This document shows positions 1 through 8,115 of a DNA stretch of 26,737 nt, piece after piece. The stretch spans positions 1-26,737 of the forward strand of contig USQK01000017.1 of the NCBI GenBank assembly GCA_900556785.1, in the 5' to 3' direction. This DNA is from an uncultured Veillonella sp. (GTDB taxonomy: Bacteria > Bacillota > Negativicutes > Veillonellales > Veillonellaceae). Under the pieces are notes generated by a model, which saw only the letters and a list, made by a program, of their open reading frames with translations, did not search any database and had not been told where the DNA came from. The translations under genes and the position numbers were made by a program. How positions within the stretch are numbered: position 1 is the first letter of the stretch; each line of letters starts with the position of its first letter.

Positions 1-861
1 AATAGTTCTGAAAATGGCTCTTGGTTTTGAAACTGCCGCCAATACATCATCAAAGGTAATAAGTGGTTCTTGGTCTGACTCGATAAAGTTTACAAACGCC
101 TCAGCAATGAGTTTACCTACGTTACCGCGGATAACATTCATAAATACATCGCGACTATAGGCTGAATCTTCTTGGTTTTTATAAATCGTATACAGGCCAG
201 ATACGCGTTCAAAGGAGCGTGGTGTCGCATCAATATCATCTTCATGTCGTTGATTTAAATACTCTGGATAGGAAGAAATGAATTCGATAACTTTTTCCTC
301 AATACCAGCACTTATAGCCCAGTCAATCCATTGCATATAATCAGCATTCATATAAAGCCATACAAAACGGTTTTGTTGTGCCGGGTCCATATCAATTGTT
401 TGGTAGTCAAAAGAATCCTCAGGGTTCATAGCGGCGATGATACGCACTTGATCACTTAAAGAGAAGCCATTGATTTCACGATTCAAGATAAGATTCATTA
501 ACTCCTGTTGTACTGCATGTTCAGCACGGTTAATTTCATCGATAAATAGTAATACTTGACGACCTTTATCCACAGCTTGCGCCACATGTTCCAACGTATG
601 ATGTACAGCATACACTGTAGTCTTTACAGAATGTGTGTTACCACGACCATCTGTATGTGTTACAGATTCTACAGTTGGTAAACCACCAATTTCACCTTCT
701 TTTAAAAGATTTCCATCAATGGTTACCAATTCCCAGTCATGCACAGTAGCTACGCGTGCCGCAAGAGATGTTTTACCAATGCCCGTTTCACCAACGAGCA
801 AAGGAACTTGATTAGCAGCAAGCACTAATTCTACACTTGCCATTGTATCTATAAAGTTCAT
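1..861 (-). CDS. MoxR-like AAA+ ATPase, C-terminal end outside the window
   Basis: The minus strand is open from an ATG at 861 to the window edge (287 codons, no stop reached). The start has a GGAG ribosome site six bases upstream (AATGGAGACACAATG). Visible motifs are Walker A GETGIGKT (residues 24-31), Walker B LLFIDEINR (D108, E109) and a sensor-1 Asn in AAMNPED (N146), the order expected of the MoxR branch of AAA+ ATPases. These are usually chaperone-like ATPases that remodel or assemble partner complexes, commonly encoded next to a VWA-domain protein; that partner would lie to the left and is not visible. The ATG is 13 bases after the stop of the repeat-protein gene, so both are probably one transcript. 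The family is clear; the client is unknown. Confidence 0.88.
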   Translation of the reverse strand, partial: MNFIDTMASVELVLAANQVPLLVGETGIGKTSLAARVATVHDWELVTIDGNLLKEGEIGGLPTVESVTHTDGRGNTHSVKTTVYAVHHTLEHVAQAVDKGRQVLLFIDEINRAEHAVQQELMNLILNREINGFSLSDQVRIIAAMNPEDSFDYQTIDMDPAQQNRFVWLYMNADYMQWIDWAISAGIEEKVIEFISSYPEYLNQRHEDDIDATPRSFERVSGLYTIYKNQEDSAYSRDVFMNVIRGNVGKLIAEAFVNFIESDQEPLITFDDVLAAVSKPRAIFRTI

Positions 862-874
862 TGTGTCTCCATTT

Positions 875-1681
875 CTAATACTTCAAATATTCACTGACTG
901 CAATTTTCTTAACAGCCCTAGTTCCATAAGCGTCTATAAGTGACAATAGGTCGATATGCCATTTAGATTGGCGACCACCGATAGCTTGGTTGTTAATCAA
1001 TTCACGAATATAGTCTTCATCAGCTGTATCACTAGAGATGGCGCTAATGATGATCGATTTAATTTCGTCCACAGTGACACCTAAATTATTTGGTATATAC
1101 CCTAGTGTGGCAGCACTTACACCAAATAGGTGCAATGCCAAGTCCTTTGTAAGCTTTGTAATTTGTCGCATCGCTTGAGAGTCTTGTTTAACTGCTGCTT
1201 CTAATACGGCTACGCTAGGCTCATCAATATAACGTAATGCCAAGTAATTCTCTTTAACCGCTTGCAATTGTACGGCTTCACTAGGCTCCTTAATATATTG
1301 CAAAGCATCATAGTTGGACTTTACAGCTTCTAACTGCAGTGCTTCAGATGGATTTGCAATATAGCGAATAGCCCACCCAGATTGATTGAGTGCAGATTGA
1401 ACAACTGCATCAGATGGGTTGTCGATATATTCTAAAATAGCCCAATCTTTTTCCACCAAGGACTGTAATAGTTCTTCTGTAGGATGTTCCACGAATTGTA
1501 TGGCTCGTGGTGATTGTGAAAGCGCCATTTCAATAACCTTTTCGGTAGGTTCTTTAATGTATTGCAACAACATGCCATTTTGAGTTACGCAGGTAAGTTG
1601 CATTGCTTCTGTAGGGTTTGGAATATTCCGAATTCCATGGGGGTTATTGGTCAGCGCTGTTATGTATTGTTCTTCTGTCAT
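875..1681 (-). CDS. Protein of tandem 22-residue helical repeats (DUF4116-like)
   Basis: Function not known. With the start at the ATG at 1681 the product is 268 residues. From about residue 24 to 177 it is seven back-to-back units of exactly 22 residues, each like PSEAVQLQAVKENYLALRYI followed by two residues, i.e. a Pro-Ser/Thr-Glu helix cap, a helix with AV-K/Q, then A-L/I-x-Y-I. This resembles DUF4116-type repeats and would fold as a short alpha solenoid for protein binding. The last 90 residues are not repetitive. An ATG four codons upstream (1693) is possible, but the one at 1681 has AAGG five bases ahead and was preferred. It lies directly upstream of the MoxR-like ATPase gene, so it could be an adaptor or client-recognition subunit; that role is inferred. 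No signal peptide or membrane segment is visible. Confidence 0.8.
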   Translation of the reverse strand: MTEEQYITALTNNPHGIRNIPNPTEAMQLTCVTQNGMLLQYIKEPTEKVIEMALSQSPRAIQFVEHPTEELLQSLVEKDWAILEYIDNPSDAVVQSALNQSGWAIRYIANPSEALQLEAVKSNYDALQYIKEPSEAVQLQAVKENYLALRYIDEPSVAVLEAAVKQDSQAMRQITKLTKDLALHLFGVSAATLGYIPNNLGVTVDEIKSIIISAISSDTADEDYIRELINNQAIGGRQSKWHIDLLSLIDAYGTRAVKKIAVSEYLKY

Positions 1682-1701
1682 ACTAACCTTCATTTCTATC
1701 T

Positions 1702-1730
1702 AAAAAGGCCATACGAATACGTATGGCCTA
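1702..1730 (-). terminator. Intrinsic terminator after ktrA
   Basis: A perfect 10-bp stem (1706-1715 with 1720-1729, arm AGGCCATACG) has an AATA loop and, read on the minus strand, is followed by U5 (A-run 1702-1706). It lies 65 bases beyond the end of ktrA and only about 20 bases before the start of the repeat-protein gene. Confidence 0.8.
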
Positions 1731-1747
1731 TACTGAATTCTATTTTT

Positions 1748-1756
1748 ATTGTATCA
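1748..1756 (-). promoter_or_regulatory. Possible extended -10 promoter for the repeat-protein gene
   Basis: Minus strand reads TGATACAAT, an extended -10 (TGn-TACAAT), with no good -35. Transcription would begin near 1741, upstream of the hairpin at 1706-1729, so the hairpin would be in the leader of this message. Weakly supported. Confidence 0.3.
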
Positions 1757-1794
1757 CATTTTTTCGATATAATTATATCTCTTTCGTATACTTA

Positions 1795-2445
1795 CTACAC
1801 CGTTAATGCATCTAAATCAGAATTATTCCCAATTACTAATAATTTATCATCTTCACCGAGAATGGTAATTGGGTTTGGTGGAACTTCTAAATCTTCACCG
1901 CGTCTTATGCCTACTGCATTAAGATTATATTTCTCACGCAAATTAGAATCCTTTAAGTTAGACCCCACCAAGAATGTTGGCACCTTAATTTCTATGAGAC
2001 TAATATTTTTAGATAGTTGTAAATAATCCATCACATGGTCTCTAGTTAAAAACTGTACGAGGCGTAATGCCATATCGTATTCAGGGTAAATCACTTGATC
2101 TACACCTATTTTATGAAGCATTTTGCCTTGTATATTATTTTCAGCCTTGGCCACAATTTTAGGTGCATTTAATTCTTTAAGAAGCATAGCTGTCATTAAA
2201 TTAGCTTGAAGATTTCCACCTATAGCCACAATAACCATATCAAACTGGCTTAGGGCCAATTCTTTGATTGCCTCTTCATCAGTTGTATCTGCAACTATAG
2301 CATGTGTTATAAATGGTGAAATTTTCTGTACAACTTCTGGATCAATATCTACACCTAATACCTCATGATCCATGGAAGCTAACATCTTGGCAACAGTGCC
2401 ACCAAATTGACCAAGACCTATTACTGCTATCGTTTTATGTTTCAT
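1795..2445 (-). CDS. ktrA: Potassium uptake regulatory subunit KtrA (RCK domain)
   Basis: Cytoplasmic gating subunit of a Ktr/Trk K+ transporter. The 216-residue length matches single-RCK KtrA rather than the double-length TrkA of enterobacteria. The N-terminal RCK_N Rossmann fold begins at once with VIGLGQFGGTVA (residues 9-20, GxGxFG nucleotide loop) followed by the acidic strand end GVDIDPE; nucleotide binding there controls the channel. The C-terminal third (about 140-216) fits an RCK_C domain. The start ATG has AAAAGGGGG ten bases upstream. It follows ktrB by 34 bases, so the two are co-transcribed and should form an octameric KtrA ring on a KtrB dimer, as known for the family. Confidence 0.93.
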   Translation of the reverse strand: MKHKTIAVIGLGQFGGTVAKMLASMDHEVLGVDIDPEVVQKISPFITHAIVADTTDEEAIKELALSQFDMVIVAIGGNLQANLMTAMLLKELNAPKIVAKAENNIQGKMLHKIGVDQVIYPEYDMALRLVQFLTRDHVMDYLQLSKNISLIEIKVPTFLVGSNLKDSNLREKYNLNAVGIRRGEDLEVPPNPITILGEDDKLLVIGNNSDLDALTV

Positions 2446-2479
2446 ATATGCCCCCTTTTATATTCAATCTAATCTGTTT

Positions 2480-3841
2480 TTATAACAATACACTCTCTTC
2501 TGCATAGCTAATTGGTTTAGTCGGTGCCGTTCTTAACGCCCAAGTACCAATAACAGTCATAACCCCTACACGACCCGTAAACATGACAAGCATCAACACC
2601 CATTTACTACTTTCAGATAAATCAGGTGTAATACCCGTTGTAAGACCTACGGTCCCAAAGGCAGAAGTTACCTCAAAAAGTAGTCGAATAAAGTTATACG
2701 GCTCATCCCAAGCCAAATAGCAAGTAGCAAGTAAAACAAGAAGGATCGATAAAAAGATTATCCCATTTGCCTTAAGTACAGTAACCAACGATATGCGACG
2801 TTCAAAAACCTCTGTATCAGGACGGTTATTAAATAATGTACGCGATGCTAGAAAAGCGACAGCAATGGTACTAATCTTAACTCCGCCCCCTGTGGAGTTT
2901 GGACCTGCCCCAATAAACATAAAAATGATGGTAATAAACAAGGTAATTGGATGTAAATCATTATAATCTACAGTAGCAATACCTGCTGTACGAGGTGTAA
3001 TCGATTGAAATAGAGAGGCCATGACCTTGTTCCATATAGGTAAAGGACCAAAAGTGTTGGGATTCGTCCACTCAACCGCCAAGAAAATAATAGTCCCTAA
3101 AAGGATGAGAGCCGTTGTGCCAACTAACATTATTTTTGTATGTAGTTTTAAATCTACAAAACGTCGTAGCTTGCGATGCGACCAAATATCAAAAGTTGCG
3201 AGATAACCAAAACCACCTATTACAATAAGAGCCATTGTATTTATATTAAATAATACATCTCCCACCATGGCATAAGGTAGATCATTATCAAAGAATATAA
3301 ATCCTGCGTTACAAAAGCTGGAAATAGATTGCATAATCCCCGTATATAAAGCAGCATCACCAATATAGGGATATAGCTGAATGGTATAGATAATACCACC
3401 AATAATTTCAACACAGAAGGTATAAATAGTTAGTTTCTTCGTAATATGTAGAAGCCCTTTCATGCCATCTTGCCCTACATCCTCTGACAAAAGCACGCGA
3501 TTTTTTAGACCTACCCGTCGCCCTAATACTAGAGCAATAATAGTGGTAAACGAAACAATCCCCAATCCACCTAATTGGATAAGGATTACCATGACGATTT
3601 TGCCAAACAAGGACCAATGATGATAGGTATCTACTGTTGACAATCCAGTTACAGAAACACAAGATACTGCGGTAAAAGCTGCATCTACAAGCGTTGTACT
3701 ATGGCCTTGAGCATTTGATATGGGCAACATGAGTAATATCGTCCCTATAGTCATGGTAGCCAAAAAGCTAAGGGCTAATAGGCGATAAGGATTTTGTTGC
3801 ATATATTGCTGAACTTGATTTTTTGAAGTATTTTTCCACAT
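2480..3841 (-). CDS. ktrB: Potassium uptake channel subunit KtrB (TrkH family)
   Basis: Inner-membrane ion-conducting subunit of the Ktr K+ (possibly Na+-coupled) transporter. The 453-residue length fits KtrB. The four pseudo-repeated pore loops with their central Gly are visible: SVTGLST, SSFCNAGF, TPRTAGIATVD and FGTVGLTTG. About eight hydrophobic helices plus half-helices fill the rest. The N-terminus (MWKNTSKNQVQQYMQQNP) is short and cytoplasmic. The start lies 10 bases after the PfkB-kinase stop, with a weak AGGA-type ribosome site, so it is part of the kinase-ktrB-ktrA transcript. Identity is firm; ion-coupling cannot be told from sequence. Confidence 0.93.
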   Translation of the reverse strand: MWKNTSKNQVQQYMQQNPYRLLALSFLATMTIGTILLMLPISNAQGHSTTLVDAAFTAVSCVSVTGLSTVDTYHHWSLFGKIVMVILIQLGGLGIVSFTTIIALVLGRRVGLKNRVLLSEDVGQDGMKGLLHITKKLTIYTFCVEIIGGIIYTIQLYPYIGDAALYTGIMQSISSFCNAGFIFFDNDLPYAMVGDVLFNINTMALIVIGGFGYLATFDIWSHRKLRRFVDLKLHTKIMLVGTTALILLGTIIFLAVEWTNPNTFGPLPIWNKVMASLFQSITPRTAGIATVDYNDLHPITLFITIIFMFIGAGPNSTGGGVKISTIAVAFLASRTLFNNRPDTEVFERRISLVTVLKANGIIFLSILLVLLATCYLAWDEPYNFIRLLFEVTSAFGTVGLTTGITPDLSESSKWVLMLVMFTGRVGVMTVIGTWALRTAPTKPISYAEESVLL

Positions 3842-3851
3842 AACTATAGTC

Positions 3852-4868
3852 CTATCCTATTAGTTCCTGCACTGACTTTAACGTTGGTAGTGGACTGCGC
3901 CCGCCTATGCCTTGTGTATTTAAAGAAGCTACTGCAGATGCAAAAATAGCAGCCTTCTCTAAATCGGAATGCGCACAAGCTTTTAGCAACTCTACAGCAT
4001 GTATAGATGCACGGTCATGCTTAGTCGTCGAAGTTGTGTCTTGCCCCTTCATATGATTAATTGTATGCACTAAATTAGCTAAAAAAGCCCCATGGAAGCT
4101 ATCCCCAGCCCCCGTTGTATCTACTACGGTAGCTTGAGTAAATGGTTCACATCGATAAAATGTTCCATCAGGCCATACAAAATAACTGCCATTAGCACCA
4201 TCTGTAACACCTGCAATACATGCACCTCGTTCATGAATGATACGACAAGCATCTTCTAGATTAGTTGTGCCCGTATATTTTTCTGCATAATCACGAGCTA
4301 CGATAACGATATGACTGGCTTCTGTAATAGGCTTCATGTCTTCATCGTAACGCTGAGCACCACCATCTAAAGAAATAATAGTGCCTACCTCTTTTGCAAC
4401 GGCAATAGCAGAGCGCATGAGTTGGCGATGTCGACCATTGATATGCAGAATATAGGCAGATCCTATGAGCTGCTTATGGGTATCTAAAAACTCAGGCTCA
4501 GTTGCAGTAGACCGTTCAAAAAATACAGCACGCTCACCAGTACTCTGTTTTACGAGGATTGTTGCCACACCGCTCTTAGCACCGCGTTCAACTTGAATTG
4601 CCTCTGTATTAACATTGTATTTTTCAAAGTCATCTAATATATGACGGCCTACCATGTCATCACCAATGCTATCAATCATAGCGGTACGGGCACCATATTT
4701 TCCTGCCACCGCTAGTGCTGTAGCCACTGGTCCACCACCATCTGTAGTAGACGATACGACTTGTTGTACCTCACGGCCTGTAGGATAATGATCGACGACG
4801 ATAAATCGATCTAATGTACTGGCACCTATGCCAACAATATCTATATGTTTTTGAGGAAATGTACTCAT
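3852..4868 (-). CDS. PfkB-family carbohydrate kinase
   Basis: ATP-dependent kinase of a sugar or nucleoside hydroxyl group. The 338-residue product shows the N-terminal substrate-binding Gly stretch (TTDGGGPVATA, residues 41-51) and the C-terminal PfkB signature DTTGAGDSFHGAF (from D250), with D256 as the expected catalytic base and the anion hole in GAGD. Substrate is not clear; ribokinase-like and sulfofructose-kinase-like members share these motifs. The ATG has AGGAG nine bases upstream. It is first in an apparent operon with ktrB and ktrA. Ribokinase-type enzymes are often K+-activated, which makes the pairing suggestive but not proof of a link. The gene has its own promoter region after the heme-operon terminator, though I could not identify clear -35/-10 boxes. 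Confidence 0.85.
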   Translation of the reverse strand: MSTFPQKHIDIVGIGASTLDRFIVVDHYPTGREVQQVVSSTTDGGGPVATALAVAGKYGARTAMIDSIGDDMVGRHILDDFEKYNVNTEAIQVERGAKSGVATILVKQSTGERAVFFERSTATEPEFLDTHKQLIGSAYILHINGRHRQLMRSAIAVAKEVGTIISLDGGAQRYDEDMKPITEASHIVIVARDYAEKYTGTTNLEDACRIIHERGACIAGVTDGANGSYFVWPDGTFYRCEPFTQATVVDTTGAGDSFHGAFLANLVHTINHMKGQDTTSTTKHDRASIHAVELLKACAHSDLEKAAIFASAVASLNTQGIGGRSPLPTLKSVQELIG

Positions 4869-4948
4869 ACTAATCTCCTGACTCCGAAAACATAACTATT
4901 CATACAACAATATTACTTCTTATAGTTACAGAATACCTTTCACCTTAT

Positions 4949-4985
4949 AAAAAGTAAACCCCAGACCATGGTCTGGGGCTACTTT
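4949..4985 (-). terminator. Terminator of the heme-uptake/degradation operon
   Basis: A palindromic stem CCCCAGACCA/TGGTCTGGGG (4959-4978) is extended by AAAGTA/TACTTT (4951-4956 with 4980-4985) across a small internal bulge. On the minus strand it is followed by a T-rich run (A-run 4949-4953). It lies about 100 bases past the hutW-like gene and about 80 bases before the PfkB kinase start, separating the two operons. Confidence 0.85.
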
Positions 4986-5080
4986 GTAGTACAAAGTGTA
5001 CTGTATGTCACGTAGTTTGTCTTATTTAGTATATGTTGTATGTGAGAAAGGTTGTTAGATATAAGGTGTAATATAACAGG

Positions 5081-6721
5081 TTAAGACATCATACGTTCCA
5101 TCATATATTCAATTTCATCAGCACTCAAATTGTACATAGCCTGAACCATTCGCTCTGCTGACTCACCAGATGCACCGCTTTTTGCGATTTCTGCTTTTGC
5201 CTTAGCTATAAGGGCTTCCTTGCGTTGTGCTTCGGAATCTTCATCTGTTGGTACGGAAATATTAGCTTTACCTTGACCAATACCACGTACCTCTTGGTTT
5301 GGATTATCTTTAGACATTGTTTTCGTATCTTGGGCGGCCACCGCTTCCATAGCAAAGGAGTTTTTACCAGTCATGATATACTCCACAGCCTCCAAGGTAC
5401 TTTGTGTAAGATTTACCGTCCAGAATTCACCAGCTGCAGTCAATTTATAAAGTAACCCATTGTAAGCTACAAGACCACGTTCTTCCCATAATTTATAGAG
5501 CCAGTTTAATTCATCTAATTTTGAATCTAATTCAGCTAAGCTCTTAATATTGAGGAAACCTTGTTCAAGTTGGCTTACCACTTGATTTACGACGGGTTGT
5601 AACTCACTTTGTTTCATAAGAGCCATAAATGGTTTTTCACCGCGATTAACCATATCTTCGTATGGCTTTAATGCACGATGTAACATCATACCATAGCCAT
5701 CGACGTTACCACCGGCACCGCTACCAAATGGGAACATAGGCACGCCCGCTTTAGCCAAGATATTATACAAGCTACGTTCACGATTATTAGCACTCCAGTG
5801 AGCTGCACTCAATCGGCGATAGGAACGCTCATCAAGGTACTTACGACCGAATTTAAACATATCCTCTTGCATTGCTGTTGTCGCAGCAGCTGGCACCTTA
5901 CCGTTTGCAATATCTTTATTAAGATCACTGCCATCAAATACGTTCAATTGATATAGGTCAGCACCATCTACACCAGAGCTTACTAAATCAGCTAAATCTT
6001 GTTCCCAAACCTCCATAGTTTGACCAGGCAAACCATAGATTAAGTCGATAACAACAGAGCATTGACCATAGGCCTTTAATGCTGCTAGACGTTCTAATAC
6101 GGTTTCTTTCGTATCTAGTCGGCCTACCATTTGACGCACTTCTGTGTTGAAAGATTGTACACCAATAGACATGCGGTTCACGCCGTTTGCCATCCACACA
6201 TCGAGATTTTCAGGAATCAAGTCGTGAATACGGCCTTCTAGGGTAAGCTCGTAATCGTTAGCTAGTGGCAAATATTCTTTAATTGCTTTTAGCAATCGTT
6301 CAGAGTTTGATGGAGATAGCGATGTTGGTGTGCCTCCGCCGATAAATACGGCGTGGATTAACCCATCTTTTAATCTTTGACGCTCACTAGCTAGTTTTAA
6401 CTCGCTAACAAGACCATCAATATATTGGTCCTCTACGTTTTGACTCGTACCGTTTTGGAAGAAGCCACAATATGTGCATTTAGTCTTACAAAACGGAATG
6501 TGAATATAGGCACATTGCATTTCGCCCTTTTTAGGAGTGCCATTCATTAAGGTATCCCAAACGGCTTGTGTTTCCTTTGGCGAAACTAAGGTACCATTTA
6601 GCCCTGCATGAACAACCCGTTTATGAGGGAATGCACCACTCATCGGATTATCGCATTCTAAACCTAATTGTAGATTGCGTTGTTTCTCCGGAATGGATTC
6701 AAAGAAACTTGCTAAACTCAT
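5081..6721 (-). CDS. hutW: HutW/ChuW-like radical-SAM heme-degrading enzyme with C-terminal extension
   Basis: Likely the anaerobic heme-opening enzyme. ChuW/HutW/HmuW proteins are HemN-like radical-SAM methyltransferases that cleave the porphyrin ring, freeing iron without O2. The 546-residue product has the radical-SAM cluster motif C78-x3-C82-x2-C85 inside IPFCKTKCTYCGFFQNG and the GGGTPT SAM motif at 128-133. The start at 6721 was chosen because AAAGGGGATTGGAG precedes it; upstream in-frame ATGs would overlap the flavodoxin gene by over 100 bases. Residues from about 453 on (the last 94) are a charged, Ala/Glu/Met-rich tail beyond the usual fold, with MVQAMYNLSADEIEYMMER near the end. It is last in an operon with TonB receptor, motor and flavodoxin genes, which favours heme degradation over coproporphyrinogen dehydrogenase (HemN/HemZ). 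Confidence 0.87.
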   Translation of the reverse strand: MSLASFFESIPEKQRNLQLGLECDNPMSGAFPHKRVVHAGLNGTLVSPKETQAVWDTLMNGTPKKGEMQCAYIHIPFCKTKCTYCGFFQNGTSQNVEDQYIDGLVSELKLASERQRLKDGLIHAVFIGGGTPTSLSPSNSERLLKAIKEYLPLANDYELTLEGRIHDLIPENLDVWMANGVNRMSIGVQSFNTEVRQMVGRLDTKETVLERLAALKAYGQCSVVIDLIYGLPGQTMEVWEQDLADLVSSGVDGADLYQLNVFDGSDLNKDIANGKVPAAATTAMQEDMFKFGRKYLDERSYRRLSAAHWSANNRERSLYNILAKAGVPMFPFGSGAGGNVDGYGMMLHRALKPYEDMVNRGEKPFMALMKQSELQPVVNQVVSQLEQGFLNIKSLAELDSKLDELNWLYKLWEERGLVAYNGLLYKLTAAGEFWTVNLTQSTLEAVEYIMTGKNSFAMEAVAAQDTKTMSKDNPNQEVRGIGQGKANISVPTDEDSEAQRKEALIAKAKAEIAKSGASGESAERMVQAMYNLSADEIEYMMERMMS

Positions 6722-6740
6722 ACTCCAATCCCCTTTCAGT

Positions 6741-7259
6741 TTAGGCTTGCAACTTTGCAAGTACAGATTTCGTAAATTCTTTTGCATTTGCAAAGTCTTG
6801 TTCGTCTGGATGCGTTTCAGCCGCTTTATGTAAGGCATCGCGTTCAGGGCTTTGACCATGAGCAGATCCAGGTGGGAACATTTTATACATCATTTCGATG
6901 ACTTTTGGATCAATTTTACCTTGGCATACGAATCCATCTACAAGGGACTCTTTATTTTGTAGTAATTCAGATGCTTTATCAATACTTTCACGAGCATGAT
7001 CAGAATCTGCATACATACCTAATGTGGCAAAGAATACGATGTTAGGATTTGTTAAGGTTTCAATCAATTTTGCAGCCTCTTTATTTGCTGTACCACGGTC
7101 TACCCAGAAACCTACGAAAACAGTGTCATAATCAGCTAAATTCTGAGGCGCTTCTTTTACAGGAACGCAAAGTGTACCTTCAGGCATTACAGAAGCCATT
7201 GCTTCCGCCACCCTTTTTGTATTTCCCGTGAGGGAAGAATATAAAATAATGGATTTCAT
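6741..7259 (-). CDS. Flavodoxin, probable electron donor for heme degradation
   Basis: A 172-residue flavodoxin-family protein. The FMN phosphate loop is seen at the N-terminus as SSLTGNTKRVAEA (residues 8-20), and a second family-specific segment reads FVGFWVDRGTANKEAAK. The pattern resembles the flavodoxins placed in heme or bilin reduction loci (Flavodoxin_3/BilS-like; compare HmuF beside HmuW in Fusobacterium nucleatum). It should be cytoplasmic and carry one FMN. Its place between tonB and the hutW-like gene suggests it delivers the electrons the radical-SAM enzyme needs, or handles the heme substrate; this role is inferred from context. The start has AAAGGAG eight bases upstream, and the stop is 19 bases before the hutW-like start. 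Confidence 0.87.
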   Translation of the reverse strand: MKSIILYSSLTGNTKRVAEAMASVMPEGTLCVPVKEAPQNLADYDTVFVGFWVDRGTANKEAAKLIETLTNPNIVFFATLGMYADSDHARESIDKASELLQNKESLVDGFVCQGKIDPKVIEMMYKMFPPGSAHGQSPERDALHKAAETHPDEQDFANAKEFTKSVLAKLQA

Positions 7260-7321
7260 AATTAGCTCCTTTAATTCTTGGATGAGTATATTACTAAAAT
7301 AGATCTATTACATAGATACTT

Positions 7322-8113
7322 TTATTCTTCCTCATCATCAGAGGATTCGTGACCTCTAAACTCAACTGGTACCTTGATATCGATATCTTCGCCTGTTGGA
7401 TTTTTATATGGTGTTGCGGCCACTACGGCAGACATTGCTGCATCATTGAATATTTCATTTGTAGAATATATGATACTTTGTCCAATAAGACTACCATTTG
7501 TATCAAGTGTTACTTGTACAGTCACATCGCCTTGTAATTTTCTTTTTAAAGCCATGGAAGGCATTTGTGCATTGTCTTGCACTCTTGCACGGAATCCCTC
7601 CGTATCAAAGGCCGCTTTCACTGTACCATGACCGTCACCTTTACCAGTGCCGTCACCCTTACCATTCCCCTGACCTTGGCCATCACCATTGCCAGTGCCA
7701 TCACCTGTACCGTTTCCACCGCCAGAGCCGCCACCATGTCCGGGGCCGGAACCACCTGTGGAATTATCACCAGAGGTATTACCTTTATGTTCGCCGCCTT
7801 TCGGGGGTACATCTACTGCATCAGGAATATCTCTTGCAGTAGATGGATCAACATTTGCTACAACAGCCTTTGTTCTTGCCGCCACTTCATCAGCCGATAA
7901 TGGTTTAGGGAATAGGTCTGACCTATTACCGCCACCACCGGCATGACCACTGCCGCCATCATCGAGAACACTTTGTGTGAGGTCGATTTCATAGGTTTCC
8001 ATTTCTTGAATCGCTGGAACCACTACGAAAAAGATAACTGCAATAAATAGAGCAACTAGATGAACTACGGCGGATATAATGGCTGCTTTTTTCCATGATA
8101 TGCCTAGTCCCAT
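7322..8113 (-). CDS. tonB: TonB energy transducer with a glycine-rich linker
   Basis: Periplasm-spanning protein that passes ExbBD-derived force to the receptor. The 263-residue product has one N-terminal membrane helix (about 10-32) with the TonB S-x3-H motif (S14, H18), an acidic juxtamembrane stretch, then a long spacer, and a C-terminal TonB domain (about 170-255: DVTVQVTLDTNGSLIG, AAMSAVVAATPYKNP). The spacer is unusual: residues about 107-163 are Gly/Asp/Asn/Thr-rich rather than the Pro-Glu/Pro-Lys rich rod of enterobacterial TonB. The tail ends SSDDEEE. The ATG follows the exbD stop directly, with AAAGGA as ribosome site. The repetitive GG-rich codons produce several artificial open frames on the opposite strand. 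Confidence 0.92.
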   Translation of the reverse strand: MGLGISWKKAAIISAVVHLVALFIAVIFFVVVPAIQEMETYEIDLTQSVLDDGGSGHAGGGGNRSDLFPKPLSADEVAARTKAVVANVDPSTARDIPDAVDVPPKGGEHKGNTSGDNSTGGSGPGHGGGSGGGNGTGDGTGNGDGQGQGNGKGDGTGKGDGHGTVKAAFDTEGFRARVQDNAQMPSMALKRKLQGDVTVQVTLDTNGSLIGQSIIYSTNEIFNDAAMSAVVAATPYKNPTGEDIDIKVPVEFRGHESSDDEEE

Positions 8114-8115
8114 AG

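Noticed and set aside
1562..2026. Plus-strand open frame of 154 codons
   Set aside because: It runs antisense across the start of the repeat-protein gene, the terminator and the end of ktrA, with an unlikely Cys/Phe/Ser-rich product and no ribosome site.
5081..6721. Coproporphyrinogen III dehydrogenase (HemN/HemZ)
   Set aside because: The CX3CX2C motif and fold are shared, but YIHIPFC...CGFFQNG and the operon with TonB receptor, motor and flavodoxin fit HutW/ChuW better.
6722..6859. N-terminal extension of the HutW-like protein by 46 codons, using an ATG at 6859
   Set aside because: It would overlap the flavodoxin gene by 119 bases. The ATG at 6721 has a good GGAG site, starts a sensible protein and leaves a 19-base gap.
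7374..7946. Several plus-strand open frames of 85-114 codons, including a Pro-rich one
   Set aside because: They are the complement of the Gly-rich tonB spacer. Glycine codons read backwards give Pro/His/Thr frames without stops. No ribosome sites or promoters fit.
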